A stretch of 64,000 bases of DNA, taken from Gymnothorax reevesii (Eukaryota > Chordata > Actinopteri > Anguilliformes > Muraenidae). The first letter of the stretch is position 1. Each line of letters starts with the position of its first letter. Both the position numbers and the translations under genes were made by a program. The notes under the pieces were generated by a model that saw only the letters and a list, made by a program, of their open reading frames with translations, ran no database searches and was not told the DNA's origin. The DNA lies in assembly GCA_029721435.1 (NCBI GenBank), contig CM056587.1:12545167-12609166 (forward strand). The letters are read 5' to 3'. Positions 40,101 to 52,100 of this stretch are shown one piece after another.

Positions 40101-43100
40101 GTTGGGACAGCTGCATGTTCACCACTGTCTGATATCCCTTTTCCTTTTAATGTCACTTAGTGTTTGATTTTGAACTGAGGACTCCACAGGTTTTCAATGG
40201 AAGAGAGGTGTGGGCTGCAGGCAGGACACGCACTTTGTGCCTATTAAGCCTTGCGGTTGTAATGCATGCAGAGTGTGGCAGGGGCACCGTTGAAAAAGAC
40301 ATCATCTGGAAAGCAGCCTAATATGTCGGTACCGTTCTGCATCATTTGTGCCCTCACAGATGTGCGAGTCACAATGATGGAGCCCCAGACCACGAGAGAC
40401 GCTGGCTCCTGAACATCTCCCTGATAACAGTCGGATGGTCCCTCTTCTGTTTAGCTTAGAGAAAAAAATAGCAATTACTTCCAAAAATAATTTGAAAGAC
40501 GGACTTAAAATGCTGCACGACTCTGTACTTCACATCTGTCCATTTCAGATGAGCTCAAACTCAGAGAAGTGGGTAATGCTTCTAGATGGCTTGATATTCA
40601 GTTTCTTTTTCGTATAATAGTGTCTTAAGTTTCATTTGATGATACCATGATGACCTGATACTTTCAGGGGTACTTTCGGTGCACAGACTCTAACCGTGCA
40701 CTGCGCTGTAGACTTCAGTTAGAAGCATTTCTTTTTCCTTGACTGCTCTGCAAAGCTGTCACGAAGAATTTCTGGACAAATTAACAAAGAAGTCAAGTAT
40801 CATGGAGTCCGAGGTGAGTAGTGTCTGTGGGAAGCGTATATGAGGATGGAAAGAAAGAGAAAAAAGGAGGGATTAATCTTATCCTGCTGTCATGCCCGAC
40901 AGTGTCAAACAATATTGGCCCTATACGTTCACCTCTTCTCTGTGACATTTTATGCAGGCTTTATCTGTTCAGTGAGACAATGTCTGCTAGTGCCATTTCA
41001 TTAGGATGGTGTTGATTATTATTATAATTATTATTATTCAAAATAGAGTTTTCATTTGCATATATGTTTATTGCATTTACAAGTTATAGCATTTTTGACA
41101 TGCTCAAACAGCATGCTGTATTCATTACAATGAGCTACTGTATTCATTACAGTGATGAAGGGTAGCTAGATTTAGCCACCACCTCACATTTAACTCACCT
41201 GGGTGATGTACAGCAGCCATTTTGCTCTGAAATGTTCAGCACGCATTTGCTGCAGCGGAGGTAATGCAGTGGAACAGATTTATTGGTGTATGATTGTTTG
41301 GACCAAATGATTGTGTTTATTGCCGCAGATAAGGTCCATTACGAGACAGCTGTTGGAAGGAGTGAGCTACCTTCATCAGAACAACATCATGCACCTGGAT
41401 ATGAAGGTAATTGTAACAGCATTTCATTTTGGTAGTTATGATTTTTTGTCACGTAGCTCTGAACATTCATTCTGCCATCTCTGCCATTTTGTGCTAGCCG
41501 GAGAATATCCTCATGGCAGATTCCAGTGGGGAGCAGATCCGGATCTGCGATTTTGGGAATGCCGTGGAGCTCACTCCGGATGAGGCACAGTACTGCAAAT
41601 ACGGCACTCCAGAATTTGTTGCCCCGGAGATTGTTAATCAAACACCTGTCTGTAAAGCAACAGACATCTGGTATGTCATTGTAAAAAAAAAAAATGATGA
41701 TAATTAATAAATGCTACTGCTCACTGTCTATATTTCATATTTTTTTAAGTCAGTTTGCTCATATTTCACTATTTACAATTTGTTCACAGGCCTGTCGGAG
41801 TCATGACTTATTTGTGGTAAGTGTGTTTGGCTTTCTGTTGCACGATGCGCCACTTGAATTGCGGAATTAGGAAAAGCAGATTTTCATAGCAGTGACGAAG
41901 AGCTCATTGTGTTAAAAGCTTTTCGTTCCAATTTGGCTATTGATCTTGGCGCAAATCTGCCATCCACTTTTTTGTGACCTATTTTAAAGTAGAGTGCAGT
42001 GCAATGTTGTACACAATTAAGTAAATGTCCAAAGAATCATGGGTTTTAAGATATTGCTGTTGTGGCTAGGTTATGAAAAAAGACTTGACTGTTCTCCTGA
42101 AAATTGCACAAACCTACAACATATTAGTTCTCAATCTACAGTTTTTTTTTTTTTTTTTTACACAAGGTAGCACTTAACTCATAAGAACCTGGACCCCTTA
42201 CTCCTTAAAGGAAAGTTGTTGAAGATATAGAAACTGACTAAATGGAGCAAATTTCTTTAAAGGTTTTGAGACACCAGTACCAGCATGGGTTCTTGTGGGT
42301 TAAAAATGACATCCTAATGAAGTGTAGGCAATATTTACATGAAACATTATGGTGGTTCTTTAACTGGAGAATCGCAAAATTAAAGGCCAGTGCAGGAACT
42401 AGGTACTTCTAATACCTGATTGTCAAAGCCTTGCTTCAGCTAAACTATGAGGGAAATTGTTTTGTCAAATGTGCCTGAATAATAACTAATTGCGTTACAC
42501 TACGATCAAATCATCGTATAGAATCTGATCTGATCAACAGAAAACTGCATCAATGTATTGTCAGGCACTACAATTTTTATGATTCATGGGGTTCTGCTTC
42601 AGGGGTGAGGTTGAAGTGCAGTCGATTGTTGGTGGGTCAGACCTTGTGATTGTGGCTCACTGTTTATTGTGTTTGCTCCAAAGGTGAGCCGTCAGAGCTG
42701 ATAACTGTCTGCATTTATTTCTCAGCCTGACAGGGGTCTCACCGTTTGCCGGGGAGAATGACCGCTGCACCCTGCTCAACATCCGTAACTACAATGTGGC
42801 CTTTGAGGAGGGCATGTTTGCTGACCTGTGCAGAGAAGCTAAGGGCTTCGTCATCAAGCTGCTGGTGGCAGAGAGACTGTGAGTGTCCCATCCTGATCTC
42901 AGGACTCTACTGCTGTTTTCTCACTCAGAAGGCCACATGAACATGCCTTATTTTCCTGGTGCTTGAGAATGGTTCCTCATCTAGAGGATGCTTATTTTTT
43001 CACAGGAGACCTGATGCTAATGAATGTCTACGGCACCCGTGGTTTAAGGTAGGCTAAACAAGTGAAGGCATCATAAAATGTCTGTACATATCATCATGTG

Positions 43101-46100
43101 AATGTAATGCAAATATAAAAGTTTTCATGGCTCAGAGAACTATATGGTGACTGTATTATTAGACAGTCTACTGTGTTTGCACTTTAGAGAAATGCTAGTA
43201 TGTTAGCGCAAATGCCTACCTCATCCATGATTTACGGTATGAAATATGAAGACATTCTAAATGACTTTAAATATCACCATGTCAAAATCATTGATGAAAA
43301 TACAAGTGATCATAGCATAGGGTAATATTTCGTACCTACATTTGTATTATCAGGGAGTCTACTGTGTCTGCATGTTATAGAAATGCTTGTATGCTCGAGA
43401 CAAGGAATGTCAATATCACTGATGGTTTAAGGTGGGCTAAAAGAATGACGGCATTAGAAATGATCATAAATCATCATGTCAACATATTTAATAGCCTAGG
43501 GAAATATTTGGTATCAATATTATAAGAAAAGGTTATAAGTCTATTGTGCTAGCATAAAAGAGAGATGTTAGTATGGCCACTAACTTTTTCTGGTGGAGTT
43601 GGTACATTTTTCTTCGTTTTCATTGAAATTTTCGTGAATATGTCTCACACGCCTTATCTGTAATCTTGTAGTAATTTAAAATGCTGAGACAATTCTAAAT
43701 GTGCAGTCAATAGCCTCACAGCGTAATTGCCAACCTCATTTTTTAAGGTTTTTTAATGTGTTTTTTTTATATTTTTTTAATTGTTTAAGAGAATGGATTT
43801 TATTTTACTTTTCTTTCTTTTTTAGAAAAACAGAAAAAGCAAATTTTTTGCTGGCACAAAAGAACAGGCAACCACTATCTGAATTTGGCAAAAATATGAC
43901 TTGATATGAAATCAAATATGAATTTGGCAATTATGCCATAAGGCTAATGGTATGGAACAGCACTGTGCAGGATCTTGTCTAATTCATAGTTTTTTTGCCC
44001 AGTAAATTTCTGTTACTCTGTCAGCCATGATTAATTGGATTTCTGTCAGACTTGATTATTTTTCAGATGCGCAGAATGTGATAATTAAACACTTTCTTTA
44101 TTTTGAAATTCGTGGCCATTTTCACCATCATGATATATAATTATGTCTTTCAGTATTGGACCGTATGGGTATAATCTATTTCAATCACCTCAATGGCATT
44201 CAGAAAGTGCATTTTAATTAATAGGTATATGGGTTTTGGATAGGATTTTCGTTAATTACAAATTGTATGTACTTTCAGCTGTTGACAAAGGGGAAGAGCA
44301 TCAGCACAGAGAGCCTCAAACAGTTCTTATCTCGAAGAAAGTGGCAGGTAAGTAAGAGGTTTCTGACAGGTTTAATTTGAGCATTAAAACCCAAATTTGA
44401 ATTGATCTCACGGGCATCCTCTTTTTACTTTTGCATATGCTGCAGCGTTCACTCATCAGTTACAAATCTAAAATGGTAATGAGGTCCATCCCAGAGCTGT
44501 TGGACGATTCCTCCAACCACATCTCAATAGCTGTGCCAAGACACCTCAAAGAGGGCTCCCCACCCCCTTCATCCTCCTCTGACTCTGATGAAGACATTGA
44601 TGAGCTGCCTTTTATCCCCATGCCGCACATCATGGACTTCTCCGGATCCAGAATGTCCCTGACTGAGATCCCCGGTGATGAGGATGATGTTGGCAGGCCT
44701 AACGGCACGGATGAGGGAGTGGGCAAAGGCGCCCAGGGTGTGACGCTCATGGAGTGTGAACCGTCAGAGAAGGATGGCAGTGAGACGGCGGGGAGAGGAC
44801 GGGCACGGAAAAGGGCCACGCAGGAAGAGGCCGGGGAATCTTCGGATGAAGAAACTGCAGAGGCAGCAAAAAGACCGGATCAACCCAAAAGGCCGTTGCG
44901 CAAGGGCTCGAGCATGGACTCTGAGAAGGGCGAAGGAGTTCGGCGACGGGGAGAGCTGCGCCGGGGGAGTTCCGCCGACAGCGCCCTGCTCCTTCACATC
45001 AAGCCAGAGGAGGGTACTGATGAGGGAGCAGCTGAGGACGGGAAGAAAGTCCTGAAAAAAGCTGTCTCCATGGAGCTGCCTCGCAGGAGCCCAAGCCCCG
45101 GGACGGGAAAGATGAGTCAGGAAGACTATGCACTGAAACTGGAGCTCATGAGGCAGCGGCTACTCAGGGGCGGAGCAGTCGACAACAAGATGAGCGGGCT
45201 GCGAGGCCCTCTGCTGGAGACTCTGGGCATGACTGATGAGAAACGATACTCCTCGCTTGATCGTTACACTCGCCCGTCCCGGCTGGGTGTAGCGCCGCTG
45301 ATTCGAGCCGCCTCCAGTGAGTCCCCGAGGGATGACACTCATAAGACTAAGGTGCTCCGTAAGAGCGCGTCCTTTAGCCAGGGTGATGCCGAGCCCATCC
45401 CGCTTCACAGGCGCTCAGGGGCACCTCTGGAGATCCCCCTTGCACAGATCGAAGAACGGAGGCTGCAGGAAGCCCCATCAATGTCTGCTCTCACTGAGCA
45501 GCCCAGACTGGATTCCCTCCCTGCCACTCCCAAAGAACTCTCCAAACCACCCACCCCGGAGCTGGACGAGCAGGAGCAGGTGATCAGCAGCAGAATGAAG
45601 CAAGATGCTCCAGAGGAGAGCAGGAGAAAGCTTCTGGTGGACCAGGGAGATGGTGCCTCTGAAAGGAGAATGAGAATGTTAGAGGAAGAAAGAGAGGAAA
45701 AGGTAATAAAAGAATGTGAGCGTGTCACTGAGAGGATGTCCCAATCTGAAATGACTCCCAGTACTGTGGAAGAAGAGACAGAACTAAAAGTAAAGGATGA
45801 AAGAGAGAAGGAATACTATGCTATCAGGATGACAGAGGACCAAGAGAAGCATCAGGGGACGTCTCCAGAAATCACCGTCACCACAAGCTCCATCACATTA
45901 CCATCTGTAGCAACAAAGATGGCGCCCACTTATATATCTTCCTCCCCACCTTCCCGTGTCACTCTGCCCGATGGTCGGACCTCTGCTTATGCCAGCATCA
46001 TGCAGACCATAATAGTCCCATCTCTTCAGCCCGCTGATACCTCAGCACATGCACCCGCTACACCCACTATTGCCTCTACCCCAACTCCCACCCCAACTTC

Positions 46101-49100
46101 GGTGGAGCCAGAGCCTCCATCGTGGACCGAACACCCTGCAGTTTTTTCAAGAGTGGCATCCACTGAACAACCAGCAAAGGAACCAAGTCCCACGAAAACT
46201 CCAACCCTTCCAAGGGAAACATCAGCTGGGCAGGACATCGAAGACATCACCTCTGAGGAGATATTTGAGTCAAGGTTCAAAAAGCGAGAATCATCCCTAA
46301 CGCGTGGCCTGAAGCTCTTGACTAAATCTAAAGGTGAGGAGAAGCAGTCAGTTGAAGCTCCCAGTACTGGTGAGGAGATTTATCGCCCGGGGCCAATTGG
46401 CGCTCCTCTTGAGTTTTCCAGGAGGCTGGAGAAGTCAAAGTCCGTTCAGGACTTACGGGAAGCTTCAAAGGACAGCAGCTTCATGAAGAGGTTCTCTATG
46501 CGATTGAAGAGATCTCCGTCAGCAGAGAGGAAGGAGGAAATAGGCACTCCTGATTCTGGCACACTCCGTCGCAGGCTATCCTGGAACTTGGGCCGGAACA
46601 AGACCCAGGAGAAGAAGGAGGTAGAGATGGTGAGGCTGGATGGAGTAGCTGAGCCTCAGCTGGAAGAGGAAGCCAGAGAAACTAAGAAGTCAACTGAGTC
46701 TCCCGTTCTGGTCATGCGCAAAAAGATTGAATCTACAGTGGCTGGGATCTCCATGCGTATCCGCAGTCACTCGATGGACCGGAGGGAAGAGAAAGAAGAC
46801 AAGGAGGCTAAGCCAGAAAGCAAGAGGACACCCCTGCTGTCAATCCTGCGTCGGACGAGCTCTGAGGGGGTGAACCTGAAGAAGATTGGCCAGTCAGGCG
46901 CCACTGCCTCCACAGAGTCCCTGGAGTCAACATCCAGCATCCAGTCTGAGACCTCTACAAAAAGTATGCCATTTCTATATTCTTCTTACCAAGTTCATCA
47001 ATTTTGTAAGATTCATGACACTGAGTTATTTTAATTCTGCATTTTAATGATAGCTAATTCTGTGATTAATAAGGAAATGGGTTATTTCATTGAAATGTTC
47101 TTTAGAAGTGCTGGAAGGATGACATTTATAGAAAATGTTGCAAACTAGAAAATTTTTAAATGGTGATTGCGAAATTGTTTCAGACACATTAACCTGACAA
47201 TTTCAGCATTTTAGCATGCTAGGACAAACAGCTTTCTTTGTATCTGGCAGCCACAGAAAGTGAGCGTAGATCCAGGTGGGATCGATGGGGGCTGACCAGG
47301 GGTCGAAAGGATAAGACAGTGTCCCAGCCAGACATCCCATCTGCCATTGCCAGAGAAAATGGATCTTTACGTGGTCGACAATATTCTCGACTGGCCTCAG
47401 GTAAGATCTTGTTGGACCCCTTGGAACTTATCATTGATACCTTTGAAAAACTCGTCCAGCACTAGGATTTCCCATATAATATTTACCAAATAACCTGAAA
47501 AAGAATGTAAACTGGTCTTTTTTGACATTTTAATATCAACTGTTGCTTTTTACTGTGCAACGCCTCCTCAGATTGGACACGTAAGCCAGATGGTCACCAC
47601 TTGAACACCATACAAAGTTGTTCGGTGACGTTATACAATGAATTGATTACTCATGAAAATGCGCACACCCTGCTGCCATGGAAGTACTTAGTCAAGAGAT
47701 ATTTGCTGGGTGTAGTGTAATGTGAATATAGGCCACTAGATGGCAGTATTTACCTTTTTTTGTTAAGCTCAGACTGGAGTCATGTTTAGACATGTCCTGG
47801 ACATGTCTGGGGCAAGTCTCAGAAAATTAAAAAAAAGAGGTCTAAATGTGGGTGGGGTCTGCAAAAGAGTATATAAGGAAAAGAATTGAGACAGTAAAAG
47901 AGTAGGAGAAATTGCAAGAAGATGACCAGACCTGCCATTCTGTTCAAGACCTGTGACGTTTCTTTTGTGGATTTCTTTGCCTGTGTTTGAGCATTTGCTT
48001 CATCCGGGATATCACCAAGCCACCCCACCAAAAAGGGACTGTAATTATTTCTGTTTTTTTTTATTTATCAATCTTGGTCTTTAGTTGTAGGTTGTTATTA
48101 GTCTTTGTCTTTGTTAAAAATTAAATGTGTTTTAGTTGTTAAAACTGTGTTTGTCATCCCTTGCTGTTGCTGTTGTGTTATAAATGTAATAACAAATTGG
48201 GGCCATAACAGTAGGAAAGTGGAAAGTTATACCTCATCGCTAGAAATTTTCAAATCAGAAATTATGGCGCACGTACAGGATTACCTGCTGCCTCGCTGCT
48301 TACCTTTGTGCCTTAATCCCCATCAAAGCTCAACACATTCAAAAACTGCACATCGCACCATATTGAGCTGCTAATAGCATCATAATGCCGATAAGCAGAA
48401 TCATGTGTGCTGAATTAGAGTTGAAATGACAGCCTGCAAAACAGATGATCTGCTGCTGAAAGTGACCAACTGCAACATGTGTTTTACCTCAACAGTAAAC
48501 AGATAATGAGATGGTCTATGGGATCACACCTTGTCATACTACATTTTTATGTTTTTAGCCCCCCTGTTTTTGGTTACTCTATTCAACCCTTTAGCTCTCC
48601 CATGCTGTTGGTATCCTCTCCAGCTCTGTTACATCTCACAACATTCAGTCACTTTGGTACCTCAGTGAAATTCAAATAAGCTTTGTCCTATATTTGGGTT
48701 GAAGCTGCAGCAGGGATGAGCGACCCTGGTTTGGTGATTGTGTTCTTCATTATAAACTAATGAATATGTGTTCTTCAGACTTCCCCCCAGTTTTCCACAT
48801 TAAACTGAGGGACCACGTGCTTCTGGAGGGAGATCCTGTTACTCTCAGCTGCCTCCCTGCTGGCAGTCCTCATCCGCGCATCACCTGGATGAAAGGTCAG
48901 CACACTATGCCATGACATTTACAGGACAAAAACAGGGATTCTGAGCTGGCTCATGCTGGTCAAGCTTCTGGTCTTTTTCATGAATGGATTCTATGTCCTA
49001 GTATCAGTTAAGGCTCTGAGTTATTGCATGGATGGGCCCTATGATCTTTGGTCAGTTATGGCGCTGTTATAGCATGTAGGTGAACCCCATTATCTGATAT

Positions 49101-52100
49101 GAAATCCAGAATGTACCGGTGATGACTTTGGCGGTCAACCCTGCTGGGTGACATACCATGATTACGTGATATCACTAAGGTGTGAGGGAGTTTTAGTTGG
49201 GCCAATGCTGGCATCTCAGTGAGCTCCTGAACCCCCTGCTGGTCAATCAGTTGCCTATAAGTTTATCCCGCTGGTCAATCATTTGTCTTACTTCACTTTC
49301 TGGTCTATTGTTTGCAAGGTTACCCGTTGAACTGTCTATGAAGCTTCGTCCTGCGGTATATGTTCCAGCCCAGCTTGCAGATTGCAGAGGGATTGTTGAT
49401 TACTGACCTGAAGTGCTCCAGTTTTGAGTACCTTCTTGTTCAAGCTTTTGTGATTTGATGGCAGATGGTCTGGCAAAAATTCCTGAAAAATACATGTGGA
49501 CATTTGCTATTGGATGATAAAGGGAATGCTAGCTAGAGAGCTATTTGTCTATTTTTCCCTTGTTTAAACTGAGCCAGTCACCCTGTGAGGTTCTCAGTTA
49601 TTATAGAGAAGGGGCCTGGCCTTGGAGGCCTGCAGTTTAGCTGGGCTAAAAATGCTTTTGAATTGGTCAGTGTGAAATGCGGTTAACTGACAATACAACG
49701 TAGGTTGTTACAATATAATTACAGTAGACCTACAAACAAGGAACAAATTAATGTTTTTACCAGATATTAGATACGTCTGGATTCTGGAACTTCAGTGATG
49801 TGTTTGTATTGACAGTTATTGACAGTTATCTGATGTCACTTATCATATAATAATTAGTTTCTCAATGTGAAGTGTGATGTCATGTTTATATTTGCAGGCT
49901 ACGGTAGCTTGTCCGCATGTACTGCCGACAATTTTGCTTGAAACTTCACTAACTATTTCGTAGCCTCCAATGGGCTGGCTACATTAATTAATGATGATCG
50001 GCTTTCAGGCTGTTTACGGATGTGGACAAAAATAGCACTATAGCCGACAAGCTGATAACCTGTCCCAATGCTCTACTACCGCTTGTTGGTTTCACCTTCT
50101 CTCCTTAACTCCTTCTCATCGCTCCACATACTTTCCGGTAACAGTGGAGTGATAGTGAGGGTGTGAAGGTATGGCAGTTTGGAGTATGGACTATTGAGAC
50201 ACATCCCAGGCTGTGCCATTTTTTGGTGGGTTTTTGGTCTTTCTCCGTGGTAACTATGTGGCAAACTCAGTTGTCCTACTTCATGAAATACCCCACAGAA
50301 ACTTCTCTGAATTTCCCTGTGGATCTGGGTTTTTCAGGCAAAAAGCGATGCAGTCAAGTTTTTGCATTTCGCGTCCCAGCATACTCTCTGTTTGTCTCTC
50401 AGATAAGAAGAAGCTGCACATTGACGCCCGGATGAACGCCATCTCCTGTCCCGATGGACGGCAGCTCCTCATGATCATGAAGACCACTAAGAATGATGCG
50501 GGACTGTACGAGTGTGTGGCCTCTAACCCACTGGCCACCGTCACCAGCTCCTGCCTGATCTCGCTGGCCCGTGAGTGCGAAGGCCTGGAGTCAGGGCTTT
50601 AGTGCATTTATCACCTGTTTACTCCTGTTTCTCTCCTGTTTAAACCTGCTCCACATCTGTTCGTCTGCTTCATACTTATTTAACCTCTTAAGCCCCAGCC
50701 TCTTTTTTAGGTTTCTGTTTGAAAATGACATACCCAAAATGAATAGAGTATATCTCTGTTTGTGTAGCATGAAGTATCAGAGAGGGAGACATGGAAATGT
50801 GGAGAGAGGGTTGATTTTCTGACGCTACTCGTTTGATATTTGAACATTAATATGCTTGGCGTTTGAGTTGTGCTTGGTGTATGTAAAAATGATTTATATG
50901 TGCTTGTAGCAGAGGCTCTCCTGTTTCATTTGATGTGTAATATGACTATATTGCTACTTAATTAGCGCGGCGTTGTAGGTATTTTGCTGCGGTGAGTCTC
51001 AGAGTTTAAGAGGTTAAACCTGCTTCATTCATCACCTGTTTACACGTGTTTCTCTCCTGTTTAAAATCTCTTTGCCTGTTTCATACTTATTTAAACCTGT
51101 TTCCCTACTGTTTAGGCCCAATGCCTGCGTGTTTAAACCTACATTGTACTTCACAAAAGTTTAAACTTGTTTTGCATCTCTAAACCTTATGTGCACCTGT
51201 GTCGCACCGATTTAAACATGATAGACTTCTTTTTAAACCTACCTCAAACGTTTAAACCTGATTCACATCTGTCTAAACCTTATTCATACCTGTGTTTTTA
51301 ACATGTTTTGCATCTGTATACACCTACGTCACACCTGTTTGAGTCTGACTTGCGCCTCATGACTGCACAGTGGCAAGAGATCTTAGATTTCAGCCTCTCA
51401 ATTGCTTCACACCTATATCTTAATCATCTTTATATGCTCTACTTGCTGTATGGTGCACTTAAATCTGTATTTTTAAACCCATTTCTTACATCCATACTCT
51501 TGTATCAATAGCAAAGTTAATAGGTGTGTCTAAAAATGCGCATATACCGTAAGGGCCACGTGCATTCCATCAGAGTTTATTTTACGCCATAAATTTTAGT
51601 TAAAAACCAATCAACATTATGCGAGAGTACTGCCTTTTGATATTTTTCACATTTCATGTTTTGCGGGAGCTGGGAGACATGCCATCTCCTGATGGCTCCT
51701 GTTCAGATATTGCGGTGTGACTCACTGGTTTTGTGTCTCTGTCCCTGTCGGACCAGGACTGCCCAACCGCCCGGGGACCCCGGAGATTCCACAGAAGTAC
51801 AAGAACACAGCCCTGGTGCTGTGGAGGCCGTCGGACACACTGGCTCCCTGTACTTACTCCCTGGAGAGGAGGACAGAGGGTGAGTCTTTCTGAGACACCC
51901 TGTCAGATAGACCGAAAGGGACAAGCATGGTAATGCAACATTCAGTGGGCCTCCATTTAAATCCCCTGTTCATTCTTCAGTAAAACCCACGTGCACAGTG
52001 TAGATGCCAGCATCAACAAAATTTCAAAATTCAATTGGTGAATAATTCCATGATGGAATTTCCATATGAGACAAATGTCTTTCTTAGCTGAAATCATTTT

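Larger units (their letters stand above)
39587..40755 (+). other. Intron 19, U12-type (1.2 kb)
   Basis: Donor GTATCCTGC matches the first seven bases of the U12 consensus GTATCCTTT. TTCCTTGAC at 40735-40743 matches the U12 branch site TTCCTTRAY, with the branch A 13 bases before the terminal AG, inside the usual window. Contains hairpin copy 2 and dispersed repeat copy C. Confidence 0.8.
50571..51756 (+). other. Intron 30 (1.2 kb)
   Basis: GT-AG, phase 1. A degenerate TTTAAACCTG minisatellite (50588-51350) split by a 330-bp piggyBac-like MITE (50684-51013). 51350-51756 shows nothing recognised. Confidence 0.8.

Noticed and set aside
44460..46280. Several minus-strand frames of 77-119 codons opposite exon 27
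   Set aside because: Antisense shadows of a GC-rich coding exon; the plus-strand frame is supported by homology.
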